64,000 bases of DNA. Source: Parus major (Eukaryota > Chordata > Aves > Passeriformes > Paridae). The notes beneath the pieces were generated by a model. The model was not told where the DNA came from. It worked only from the letters and a program-made list of their open reading frames with translations, and ran no database searches. Position numbers and translations under genes: made by a program. The stretch's first letter is position 1. Every line of letters begins with the position of its first letter. This document shows, piece by piece, positions 48,701 through 60,900 of the stretch. The DNA lies in the NCBI RefSeq assembly GCF_001522545.3, contig NC_031781.1, positions 7,418,911 through 7,482,910 on the forward strand. Reading direction: 5' to 3'.

Positions 48701-51350
48701 TTTCCAGATAAATGGAATATTTAAGAAAACATGTGCCATGCAATTTTATTTGCATATGGAGCATTCTTATTTGCATTTATAAAATAGAAGTAAAAGTCAA
48801 GATACAAACGTAGGCAGAATACAAAGTACAAGGCTACTCTGTGGTAATAATGCAGATACCCATTTTTATTTTCTTTGATTTAAAAAAAAAACTACAAACT
48901 TAAATGTATACTTGAATGAAAATTTAACAAATATTATTTATATTACTATCCAAGTACCTTTAATGGTTCACTTAAAATATTTCTCATCTAGATTATGTTT
49001 TATAATGTATAAAAGTGTAAATATTTTTAGGAGGAAAAAAACTAACAAAAAAAAATCTATTGCAATAAGAGGGAAAAAAATCGAGTCATGTTGACTGACA
49101 CACAAAAGGTAGTCTTTGTTAATGTTATATTCATTACCTTACAAAATGTTTTACAGGAAGTGTAGTAAATCCACCACAGATGTGATAAAGATTAAAACCT
49201 CTTTTAAAGCAAATCTTTCAATTTAAAATAACCTAAAAGGTATGTGCAACATTTCTCAGCAATTTTCCAAATAAATAGCTGATGAAACAAACTCAATATT
49301 AAACTGAAGCATTTCATAAATTCTATGTAAATACAGTCCTTTAAATCAGGATGAAAATCACAAACCCCCTATTTTTCCCTTCATCTCCTAGAGATATTAA
49401 AAAGCACTTAAAAGGTGATTTGGAATGGCAGCCCATTTGCTCCAGCACTGGGCTACCACCACGACACACAAACCCACTCACAGTGCAACACACTACAAGG
49501 AAAATATAAGTACTTCATTTCCCTTAGAGCACTAGTTAAATTTAGAAAAATTATTTTTTAAATATAAGTATCTAAATTAAGAGGAAACTATTTGATAAAA
49601 TTAAGGAAGGAAATGTTACAATTTTTATCCATATTTCATTTTGTGATTTTAATAGACCATCTTTAGGTGGACCAGGATTAAATATTTGCATTCAGCACAC
49701 CTGGAAATGCTCCAGCTGGGTCTTGTCAACCCAAACACCACAAATGGTTTGCAAAATTCTGATTACTAAATGCATATTAAAGCAGCATTAACATTTTCCC
49801 CTAAAGATTTATATAACAGTGCAGTGGAGTTAAATAAGGCTTTAAAAATAAAGAATCAAACCGGCCACTTCATCATGGTAATGTCGTATTTCATTCTTCT
49901 CCTATGAATGTCCCCACCCTGCAATATTTGATGAGGGTTTCTACAATTCTCCTGTACATTTAACAAACATTTTAAAGCAGTTAGTAAAGGAGTTTTAGAT
50001 TTAGACCAGCAGTTTAGACCAACAACAGACAGAGAGAAGAAAACACACAGATATATTTTGCTTTGTAAGACATGGTATAACCTGACCAGTGTGTACCACT
50101 CCCACACACAAGAGTTACAGGAGAATACCAAAAAGCTGGAATGGTGCAGCTGAAGAGCAAAAACACCCTTGGGACTCAAACCTGCAAACATTTTTTTCCC
50201 ATGATTAACTATTCTGCCATGAGGAACTTCATTTGAATCATTAAGAGTACTCAAAGTACCTAAGTTAAATACATACATAAGTATTTACAGGCTTGGACTT
50301 TGATGTGACCCAAGGAAACAGCAAAGAAACTTAGCCCCTATTATTTTTTTTTCCTCAACCTAGCTGATTCCCATCACTAACAGAAAGGATTTGCTCAGGA
50401 AAAAAAGACCAGTCATTGGGTGGAAGCTTTCCCTGGGGTCACAAAATTTTAAATCAGATTTTTAATTTGAAGAAAAAACTATCTCTCTTCCAACAAAAGC
50501 AGCATAAAGAGAACACATGTGCGGATTGGAACCCATAAAACAACCATATATAACATTAAATATTTGCTTATCTTCTTATGTTAGCTTGGCAAGTATTAAA
50601 TTTGCTACTCATGACTACTGCTGACATTCCAAGCTCATGCCAAGAAATGTATTTACTACCACACACTGCCATCTTTTATAGAACATAACATATGTATGTT
50701 TATATGCGTATACATATATGCATACACAGTCAAAAAAGAGCAGTGTCATAAACAATAAATCAAGCAAAAGTAATATTTAACCCACACACCCCAAACTTGC
50801 TAATAAACACATGCAAAGTATAGACAAAACCTATGCTAGACTTTCATCATGATATAATTGCTATTTCAGATCAAACTGAGAAAATTAACATGCCAGCCAA
50901 ACTAACATGAAGTAGGCTAATTTGGCCAAAACATTCCATTTCTCACTTTCATTCTGCAATAAAAATATTACTGAAAAATTCCAATTATGTAAATAAGGCA
51001 AGAATAAATAAAGTGTTAAAAATATAAATCGGTTCCAATAGAAGAGGAACACACCAGGGCATGAACTCTGCTTCTCAGTCAGGGTAATTCTCTGCTGAGA
51101 AAAAGAGTGCACAGATCAGGGGATGCCAAAAAGAGCACAGTGCCCCAAATCCCACATGGTGTGTTACAAGGAAGAGCATCCTTTCTTTTCTTAAAATAAA
51201 GCAGTGCAGTAAATATCTAAACCTAAATGCTCAAGATTTTTTCCCCATGGATGACATACATAATTTGATACGTTATATCATACATTTCCTTTAAATTCCA
51301 GTATTTGAATTAAGTCAGTTGTAATTAGCTATTTCTCCACAGGAGCTCAA
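48650..51350 (-). other. 3'-UTR-like AT-rich block
   Basis: Read on the minus strand, this block has the texture of a long vertebrate 3' UTR: AT-rich, few simple repeats, many ATTTA elements, a TGTAAATA Pumilio-type site at 50289-50282 and an AATAAA signal at 48750-48745 near its downstream end. A 140-codon open frame at 49856-50278 has no family similarity. No terminal coding exon was recognised upstream (higher coordinates). Alternatively it may be conserved regulatory DNA or plain AT-rich sequence. Confidence 0.28.
48748..48776 (+). promoter_or_regulatory. Pair of octamer (POU) motifs
   Basis: Two perfect ATTTGCAT octamers occupy 48748-48755 and 48769-48776, 21 bases apart start to start, about two helical turns, so both face the same side of DNA. 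POU-domain factors bind this motif. A partial CATGCAAT precedes the first. The left octamer overlaps an AATAAA signal on the minus strand, so the same bases can be read as a polyadenylation region. Confidence 0.45.
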
Positions 51351-53245
51351 ACAGACATCAGACCTTTCACTCATCTACGACTGTGCTACTTTCTAAAAGC
51401 ATTTACCAAGAACCAAGCATGCTTCCAAAAATCTCTCTGATGCCCCATGTCTCCAAAAGAACAGGGCACCAGCCTAAGCGGTGCCCAGGGCACGACAGCC
51501 GTGGCATGGACTCGGGCAGAGCCCAGGCCCTGGCAGATATTTGCATTCTCTGCTGCTCAGGACGTGAGATGTGGTCAGTGCTGAGCTCAAGAGCCAGGAT
51601 TTACCTTTCACTTCTGCATCAGGGCTTGAGAGGGCTCTGTATCCAGATGTCCTCTTACAACACCCGTGGACCCCTGTCCTCGTTTTGTTCCATGAAAAAG
51701 CACACCTGCTTGAGTAAAGGGGTTCTCACCTGCTGAAACACTCCCTGGAGTCACTGGGAGGGACACTTGGTATAGTTTAGAGAAGCTAAACCAAGCCCCA
51801 AAGCAGTCATGAGCAGAGAGTGCCATTTCTACACCATTTGTGCACCCGTGTATTGACTGGGCTCTTTCCCAGCTGTGTCTGAGCCTGGAGCCCAGCAAGA
51901 GCTGCAGTGACCTGTAGGGCTCACACCATGGAAACCAGTATGGTCCTCATGTCACAAATGTCTCTGGCCAATATCAAATGCTTATGTAGTCCAAGACCAC
52001 ATCAATTCTACAAATTAATGTAAAGTTCAGCATAAAAGAGAAAATCAAAACATTTGTGTCAACACACAAAATTCCAGAGTGTACCCTCAGGATTTCCTCT
52101 AATGAGATAGAGCAAAATGCCCATAAAATGCGGACAGCTGGTAATAACATCATGGCAAAGAAGCCTCTATGGATTGCTTAGAAGCTCAAGTACATTTCAA
52201 TTTAAAAATGCTTAAGCAAACTACATAAATTGAGTACAAATCATATTTCCTTCTAAATAAGAAAGACTGCTTACAGGGAGACTGGAATATTCAGTTTTAG
52301 AATTTATTTGCATAAGAAAGACACATTCTAAATTTTGTAATATACAGTGTTAATAGTATACATTTAAATAAGCCTTTATAATTTCTCATCCTGCTCCTTT
52401 AAGTGTTTCTTAAATCAGTAGAAAGAGAGACCTTGATGCTAGAGGTCCTGAGGAAGCACTGCACCCCATTCCTCCTGTGAGGGCTGTGCAAAGCTCAGGG
52501 CTCCCCTCAGGGTACCCATGGAGCAGGGATGCTCCCTGGCCTGCTGGGAGCTGGAGGCTCTTGTTCTGGCACAGCTGTCCCTGAAGCACACACTCTGTCT
52601 TCTTCTTCATGTGAAGGTCTCAGAATCTGCCCTAATTTAAATTTAAGTTGGAAAAAATCACAATTACCATTTTAATAATACAGTAAAGCCAGATCTAGAC
52701 AAGCAAACTGTGGGTTCCTGTCTGCCTTTCCAGATACAAGCTAGCTACAATTTCAGAAACAAAGTGGACAAAAAGCTCTCATGCTGACACCAAAGTGCTG
52801 TCAATGAAGTAAACAGTAACTTCTGTAGTAGGAATTTCAAAACTCAGCATTTCAGCATAGTGTTCATAAAAAGCATCCATCTATCTAATAAGAAAGACAC
52901 ATTGTGAATTTTTTTTAAAATTTGAAATATTTTCTCAGCTCCTGAGAGGTATTAGGAGTGCATTTGTGATGTTCCTCTGGCATAAAGTCAACCAGGAGAT
53001 AGCTTAATCAGTCATTGGGGAAGCTTTAACCCATGTTTTGGGGTTCTTGGGTTCTCCAGAGACATCAAAACATCTCTCAGGCTCCACTGGTCTTTGCAGC
53101 AGGATAAATAGCAGAGGGAAAGGAATATACTCCATCCCTGAAGTCCTGAGTGTTCCCAGAGTGACCCCACAGGGCTGATTGCAGGTGAGCAGAGGGACAC
53201 AGCAGAGGCAGCAGGAGTGGCTGGGCCACCCACCCCCATCCCCTG
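51351..53245. other. Non-coding stretch
   Basis: No gene recognised. GC-rich parts at 51440-51900, 52430-52600 and 53140-53240 are open in several frames without similarity. A 16-bp direct repeat (ATAAGAAAGACACATT) occurs at 52312-52327 and 52888-52903. An ATTTGCAT octamer lies near 52306-52312. Confidence 0.55.
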
Positions 53246-53580
53246 CCCTGAAAGGAGCTGGTAGCAAGCTGGGGTCAGTCTCTTCTCCCCAGTGACAAGA
53301 AATAGGATGAGACAAAACAGCCTCAAGTTGGAAATAGCCCAGGGGATGTTTAATCCCCTAATCTGATATTTCTAATTGGAAAATTTCTTCCCCAAAAGGC
53401 TTTTCAAGCACTGGAACTGGCTGCCCAGGCTCCACCAGCAGTGATGGAGTTGCTATCCCTGGAGAGATCCAAAAGATGTGTAGATGTGGCACACAGGGAC
53501 ATGGTCTAGCGGTGGCCTGGGCAGTGCTGGCTTGCACTTGATGATATTAAAGGTCTTTTCCCACCTAAGTGATTCTGTGA
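53246..53580 (+). mobile_element. CR1 LINE 3' end, about 335 bp
   Basis: The sequence follows the avian CR1 3' region in order: CCTGAAAGGAGCTGGTAGCA, GGTCAGTCTCTTCTCCCCAG, GATAGGATGAGA-like text, CCTCAAGTTGG, CACTGGAACTGGCTGCCCAG, ATCCCTGGAGAGATCCAAAA, GATGTGTAGATGTGGCAC, GGGACATGGTCTAGCGGTGG, and the terminal GATGATATTAAAGGTCTTTT with CCCACCTAAGTGATTCTGTGA. It is 5'-truncated, lacks intact reverse-transcriptase coding, and has lost the extra terminal octamer repeats. A small insertion around 53341-53359 forms a perfect 7-bp stem (AGGGGAT/ATCCCCT). This is the firmest taxonomic marker in the window. Confidence 0.96.
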
Positions 53581-54630
53581 GACCCTGAGCACGGTGCCAT
53601 ATGGCCTGGAATGTCCCTTTGGCCAGTTGGGACCAGCTGTCCCTGCTGTGTCCCCACCCAGCTTCTCTTGGCCCAGTCTGTGCCTTGTCACAGCAGGCGA
53701 AACTGAACAGCCCTTGACTGCTACAAACACTGCTCAGAAACAACTGCAAACATCAGTGTGGTATCAGCACTATTCTTATCCTAAATCCAAAACACAGCAC
53801 TGCACCAGGAACAAAATTGATTCAATCCCAGCTGAAACCAGGACAAGAGGAATCCCTGCCCATGCAGAGAGTTTCTTCCCTGCACTGTGTCTGCCAGTAA
53901 TGGGTACCAGAGCAGCAGGAGGAGACGTGTGGAGCTATAGCAAGCAGCTATGGAGCAATCTTCTTGTAAGAACAAATTCTTCTTGTAGGAACAAATGCAA
54001 TCCTAGGATCTGAATGTTTGCACTTGCATGTGTTCTGAGCATTTAAGAACATTTGGCTATATTTTAATATATGTAATAATTTAATTGTAATAGCTGTCCA
54101 TGGGGTGTGTTTTCTGTATAAAGAAGATAGGTCTGGTCATTTGGGAGATTTAGTTAACAATTTCCTGGAAATTATTACTTGAAAACTGACTGAGTTACTG
54201 AGTGTGCAGATGACTGTCACCTGCAGGGCTGAGAAAGGGTCACCAAAATCATTTATGAGACTTAAAAAAAAGAAGAGACTGCCTCTCCTCAATTTCAAGC
54301 AGATGAATGACATATGTGAGTGTGCCCTTAAACAAATAAACAAAACAAAAACAAAATAAAAAAAGGTTTTCTGATTAAATAATGAGCTATTGCCTGGAAC
54401 AGCAAAAACACATAAACAAATACATAAACAAAGACTGTGAGAGCTAAAATGAGGAGAGAAGACTCTTTCAGTAAAGAGCAGGATCCTCTCCAGAGCACGA
54501 GCAGTGAGCAGTAAGCCACGTCATCAGTATGGTTGGCACAAGCTACTACTGAGGACATTAGTTACTAAAATGTGCTGACTTTTTTTAGCACTGACCCAAG
54601 TTCCTTCCATTTCCTGGAGTCCACCCCTCC
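53581..54630. other. Non-coding stretch, nothing confident
   Basis: Downstream of the CR1 tail. No gene or other repeat recognised; an A-rich, AAAC-containing part lies at about 54328-54366. Confidence 0.55.
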
Positions 54631-54652
54631 TTTTTTTTTTTTTTTTTTTTTT
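54631..54652 (+). repeat. T22 homopolymer
   Basis: Twenty-two T follow CACCCCTCC and precede AAATTGTGG. On the minus strand it is an A22 run. No retrotransposed parent is recognised beside it. Confidence 0.95.
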
Positions 54653-57618
54653 AAATTGTGGGTTTGTTTTGGGATTTTTTTAAGTAGCAACACAAAGAGT
54701 TGGAACAGGTTGATACGGTGATGACATCACGTTTTGATCTCTTACTTCAAACAAAAGATGCACACCCAGCTATCAAAATAAAGTGAGCTTTGTTTAACAC
54801 TACTTGCCTGACTTTCCCTCGCCTTTTACACTGCACAGTCATACAGAACTGAGCCAACAGGATATAAAATGTTACCCAACCAGAACTGTCCACAATGCTG
54901 ACATTTGATACCCATATTGCCTCTGCTTGTTTCTGAAGTCATTTTAGAAATGTCCTTTCTACCTTATTCTTCTCTGTAACTTTTAAGTAATTTTAAAAGA
55001 GAATAACAGGCGCCCATCTAACTCACACTGTCAGACTGGCAAAGTCATTTTTCTAGGACAGCTTCCCTTCCTCTTTGTAAAAGGACAGCAGGCTATGGCA
55101 GGTCCTAAAGCAGGGGACTGATTTGCAGAAATGTTATGTGTGACGAGAAAACCTTTCTCTGTTAAGCAAGAACAGCTGCAGCTGCTACAGAGGTATCATC
55201 ATTATGTGCAGTATTCTTTTAAAAGGCTTAGTTATGATATCAATGTACAACTAGGAGCTTCCACACCATCTGTATTTTAACATTGCCCAACCAGAAGGAT
55301 GTCAATGTATATATATTATTCATAGGGATTCCAAACTTTTAGATATCTCAATCTGGGAAAACAAACAACGTTCCCCTTCTCCCTCCCTCCAAGCTTCCCA
55401 TTTCCTATTCCTGCAAGGCAATAAAAATACTTGCAAAAGTTTTTGGACACTCTCCTATCTTTTCTCCTGTTTGAGGAGAGAAATAAATGTTCCTCAGATT
55501 CCTTATAACAGAGAGGTTTAAAATAGTTTCTAAAAGATTTTATAGCATCTTAAAATATTCTCTTTTATCTTTTATATTTTTCTTACAGTGTCTGTAGATT
55601 ATGGGCTGAGTTTAAAAAACCCCTGGGTGCTACTTTTGGATTTGAGAGTATGCATATGGTGCACATATTTCCAACTAAGTGATGACTTCCATGAGACGTA
55701 GTACTACATGTGGGTGGGATGCTGGCAAGTAACAGATTTTAATGTACAATTCAAATAAGGGCATGAAAATCCAAGTTCTGCAATAAAAGAAACATGTCAA
55801 AATTCAATGGGAGAAATTTAAAGTTATTTATTCTGAGCCTTCAAAAGAGCTGGGAATTTTGGTTCTGTCCTGAGGCTGCACAAAATGGCTACATGGAAAA
55901 TCTGTCTCCAACCAAATGTGCCCAGGACTGCAGGCATCAGGCTGGTTTTGTGATGTCATCTAGAGTATTGTTTCACAGAAAATATGGAATTGATTGCATT
56001 TTGCTAAGTGAAGTGGAAACAAAGCGTTTTCTCATTCTCAGATGTAATCACTTCAAAATTAGGGCTAATTCATCTTTGTGCCCTCAACAGGACCCTCTGT
56101 ACCTGTCAGTGCCTCCTGCAGCCTCTGAGGAGGTGTGCTGATATCACTGTAGCCCTGGCCACGGCAGGATGGGGATGGTGTGGTCCTTCGAGCCAGAGTA
56201 CCAACACTACCCAAATTCTTTGCCCAAGGCAGTAACATAATTAGGGATGGCTCTGATCATTAGTGCTGGAGAAGCAGTTATATTGTTTAGCAATTTATCC
56301 AGTACAAGCAACAGGCTCAGCTCTGTACAGCACATAGCTCACATTTATTTCCTTCCCCAAGGAAAGTATAGATTGACCACACCATGAAATGTACTGTGAC
56401 TGGGACATTGTGTCCCAAAATTTTTGAAACATGCTCTGGTCTTTGTTGGGTAGACACTGTTACTGAATTGTGTTGTAGCTCTACATTAATAAAATATTTT
56501 TAGGTCTTTAAGAGTGCTGACAGACTAGTACATAACAGATAACCACTAGATTCTTGAAAGCTTAGCATCAAGTTTGTACAGATCCAAGGCAAAAATCTTA
56601 GAGGAAGTATTTATTATAAAGACAGTTCCTGAAGAAAGAAAAGTAAGGTCTGTTTACTACAAAAATGGGAAGATGTTCTTGCAAACGGAGGGGGTGGGTG
56701 GTGACAGCACAAGGCATAGGAACGTAAGTGGGAGAAGGATGAAGAATTTGGGGGATGTGGTATCACAAAAGAGCGAGAGGTTATGTAAAACTAATGAGAC
56801 ATGCAGAGCCCTAAAACCACATGCTATTACCCAGGGATCAAATCCCACAAACATCCCATGCAATTTAAGAAAATCATTTTTTCTCATCACATCTAAGACA
56901 TACAGGGTAGTAGGAAAATAGTGTCTCCTTTTTTTTTATGCTTGGCACACCATCAAAGTCTCCCATGAAGTCAAAGAAAAGCACCTCCACCCTAAACTGA
57001 GGCTTCTACCCAGGGAAAGAAAATATGTTCCCTTCACTGGCTATTTCTACCAAAGAAAGCAGAAACCAGGTGGGAGACACACAGAGCCATCAGCTCTTCC
57101 CATTCCACCTTAATTAAGCTGGAATTCAGCCAGGACATTACTCTTGCAACAACGCTATCGAAGCCTGAGGTGATCCAGTCCAGCCCCTACACAAAGATGA
57201 CGCTTTTGGAAGCCCACCACTTCCTCAAGCTCTCATTTGCCCCAGACTCAGAAGGGCTGTGTCTCCCAGTAGCCCACTGGGCCGGGGCTTTGGTGGCTCC
57301 CAGCGATCGGTGGAGGCCTGGCCTCGCCCTCGCCTGGGAGCTGGCGGCTCCCAGGCCAACAGGGAATGGCTGCAGACTTGAAAGACACGCTGCTTAAAAG
57401 GCTCTCTCATGTTTCAGCTGACCATGTGTTTTCTCTTAGTACCCTGTGAGTTCAAATACCTCTGTATAACAGAAGTCAGACTGAAAAGGCATTGTGCATA
57501 AAATAATTCTTATCCGCGCTGGTACGAGCCTTTGTGCTCTTTAAAAGCATATACAAGTAGGCAGGGTCCTATTCACACTGCTTGCTCCATAGATTGTATC
57601 TTGTTCAAATTCAGTGAT
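54653..57618. other. Non-coding stretch
   Basis: AT-rich sequence without recognisable genes. A CR1-like phrase (GTGATCCAGTCCAGCCCCT) near 57170 is too short to call. A GC-rich, slightly CpG-bearing patch lies at 57260-57370. Confidence 0.55.
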
Positions 57619-57630
57619 AAAAAAAAAAAA
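57619..57630 (+). repeat. A12 homopolymer
   Basis: Twelve A between GTGAT and GGGTTGC. Minor simple repeat. Confidence 0.85.
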
Positions 57631-57867
57631 GGGTTGCAAAGGTTTTCTTTTAAACCTGATCTGTAGCAGCAGAGAAATATTTAACAACATCCACATCATT
57701 CAGAGGTAACTATCTTTTGAGAAAGACCAGATTTCTCTCTCTTCCCCTGAAACACTGCCAACTTGAGTGCATTTGCCAAGAGCAAGACCAGGCTCAAGGG
57801 AATGACAGAGTTTGCAACAGCATCTGACCAGGTCCTAAAGCCAACCCCAACCCACAGGTGATTGATT

Positions 57868-57927
57868 AAAAAAAAGAAAAAAAAAAGAAAAAAAAAAGAA
57901 AAAAAAAAAGAAGAAAAAAAAAAGAAG
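57868..57927 (+). repeat. (A10-11 G)n phased A-tract array, 60 bp
   Basis: Sixty consecutive purines in which single G residues at 57876, 57887, 57898, 57910, 57913, 57924 and 57927 are spaced 11, 11, 12, 3, 11 and 3 bases apart. Long A-tracts repeated near the helical period stiffen or bend DNA and disfavour nucleosomes. It may derive from slippage on a retrotransposon poly(A) tail, though no parent element is seen upstream. Confidence 0.95.
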
Positions 57928-60900
57928 TAGTAGTCCTAAAGTATTTCAGTAGAATTGAAGGATGCCAATGATGCAAATGTAACAGTGACAAGAAATCAGA
58001 AGCCAACAAGGTGTGTGGTGAACACATCCCAATTCAGAGAAAGTATTTTTTTTTTATCTCTGATTTGTATTACTTATTTAATGGTACTGGGTTTACAATT
58101 TATTCAATTCGCTCAGATTACCAATAAATGAATAATCACTGAAGTAAAACTTCCACACAGTGAGTCATCACTGTAGCAAAATAAGCTGGTATTGATTCAG
58201 CTCAGAAACCAGGACTTCTTGTAGATAACAGATTAAGAAAGGATTTGGATTAAATTGAGAGGCTCAGATGTTACTATGCTCTCTACAAAGCTAGTCATTG
58301 TCCACAGGAAAAAACTTCTGCAGCACTCCTCAAAGTCTTTGTATTTATGCTGAAACCTCTGGCATTTTCTCACAGACATCATTTAGGACAATGTGGTGGA
58401 CTCTGCATATTTGACCTCATCATTTACCTACCACACTAAACCAGTTGCTCACTCATTGGCATGGGAGCCAGGGAGAGGTGTCTTCACTGATCTTTAAGGT
58501 ACTAACACATGGAAAATTGCAATCTTCTGGTGAAGACTTTCCAGCTTTACAGATCCATAGTCTAAAATGAACTGCAGACTCACACTTTCCCCCAGGCACC
58601 CTCAGTCCAGGGTGGTGCAGCAGGTTTGCTTTCAAGACTCAGGAGGCTTATGGAGCAGAGCCTCACTGTACAGCACTGTCCTTGCTCCACGTCCTCCCCC
58701 TTGCAGCCCTGGGGTGCCTTTGCCACTGCCATGTACTCTCTTTTTTTTCTATTAAGAGCAAAACATAATACAAACAGGACTGCTGACAGTGCCCATAGAC
58801 TCCAGACTCCTGGAGACCCATGCTTAGATTAATTTCAGCCATTAGGGATTTAGCCAGTCATCCACACAGGTTTGAAAAAACTTCTCTCCAGCCTCTCTCC
58901 TGCTTAGTAGCCAATGTCCAAGAGCCAGAGAGGACAAGGATGTGTTTTGAAGCAGCAAAAATAATAATCTGTTAGGCTACCAGGTCTTTTCCCCAAACCA
59001 GGTCAGTAGGGCTGGGGGAGCTTCACCTTCTGCAGCGTGGGGCATTGGGCTGCTGAGCCACCTGAGGAAACCACATGCAGCAGCTCACAGCTGCCAAAGC
59101 CTTGGGGAGGGCAGCACAGGGGAGATCCTATTCTCTGTGTGCAGTTTAATTTCCCAGTTTCTCCAGCACCTCACTGCTACAGTCATGTCATTCTGACCCC
59201 ATCCCCTGGGCTGTGCTGGGGACTTCCCTTAACAGTCTGAGGAACTCAGTCTGTGTGACCTGATGCTCTCCTATGGAGTTTTGGAAACTCTGAATTCTTG
59301 TAAAATCCACATTAACATCCTATTGTCATGAAAATTTTTATCATTAAAGAAAATTCCAGTGTCATGAAAGCATTTATAATAATCATTTCCATGTTTTACG
59401 GAGGCATTTTTCATTTGATAAAAATCAACCTGCCTACTTTGTTAAGTAAAATGCTCCCAAGCAAGGCAAACCTAACTCAAGAACAGCAAAGATGACTAGA
59501 GTTTGTATTGCTTGTATTTGAGCCAGAAACAATTAGTTGTGAGATGGTTATTAATGAGTACCTTTAATACTCTGACTCAGCCTTCTGTGTGTTTCTTTCC
59601 CTTATACTGCACTTTATACCATCCATCCTCTCTGCTCTCCCAGAAACCTGAGACTGGCAGCCTTTAAGAAGCACGTTAGCTGGAAGAGTTAGAGGTATAT
59701 TCCAGATCACATGTATTAAATTCCCTCAGCCTGCTGACCCCTTCTATTCCCAGGGAAAAAAAGCAGACTGCATCACTGGGCAGGACTTCAAAACGATTAG
59801 GGACAAGGATCAGACACCACTGCACCAGCATCTAATTTCTTTCCTCAAAGAAAGTCTATAAGACATGCTTCAGTTCTCCTTCGCAGCTTTTCTAGAGCAC
59901 AACATGTTCTGTGTTGCTATGGGTTATGAACACGAGTTACGGAAATTAAATAAGTACCTAATCCAAGCACCACTCAGTTAATTAATGCTGGGCTGTTAAC
60001 AGGTCTATAACTGCGTGTGTTTCATGAGAATTAACAAGATTTGTTTGCATTAGCATGGTCTTACATCTCCCAGGTGACAGCAGGAACCATGAAATGGGGA
60101 TTTATGCTCTGGCCTGACCACTGGCAGCAGAGGGGCTGGGCAGGGACACCGGCACTGGTGCCAGGGGGCTCTGGTTGTCACCCATCACCTCCAGCAGCCG
60201 CTCAGGAAGGGCACAGCTTGAGCCCGCTGCTGCAGCCGACTGCACCTCCTGGGGGAACTGCTGATGGCTTGGCACACACAGAGGGGAGATGACCCTCTGG
60301 CCTCCTAATTAAATGGACTAGAACTGAACTTGCAACAAAAATAAACACAGCAAGTACACAAATCAGCAACACTTGCGTGACTTTATGAAGACAAAAATCA
60401 AATTACTTCAAGATGATCTTTACAATTACGTTAGCAAGTTCAATAGAGCATCGAGGTTGACAGCTGTAGCTTTGTGTGGTGAGGAGCCGCAGAAGGAGGT
60501 GACAGAGCTTCTCTTCAGCAGGGCCAGGCTGAGCCCCTCTTCCCTCCCATTCTTCAGCCATTACTCACCAGTGCCATGAAGATTTTCACTGCACACTATT
60601 GGGAAGAAAGACAGAACTGGAGCTCTGCTTTGTGTCTGGCACTGGTTAGGCGAGACTTCTATGACTTTCAGTTCATGATTCCCTCCAGTTGTCCTTCCTT
60701 CCTTCCATTGTTCCTCTCCCCAACTTTGCAAACTCCTCCAAATACAAGGTTTACAGCCTTGACTACTCACGTGATGTGGACTACACAAGGATTAGCCAAA
60801 TGACACGGGCCATGGGGCAGATTTCTCTAGATCTAAGATGAGGTCCACATATTACTCTAGTTTGCTCATTTGCAAACATCTGTAGCAGAACACAGTGATC

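Noticed and set aside
52312..52903. 16-bp direct repeat ATAAGAAAGACACATT, two copies 576 bases apart
   Set aside because: A single short A-rich repeat pair in 64 kb can be chance; no element ends or duplications accompany it.
57160..57200. CR1-like phrase GTGATCCAGTCCAGCCCC
   Set aside because: Too short and the flanks do not continue as CR1 on either side.
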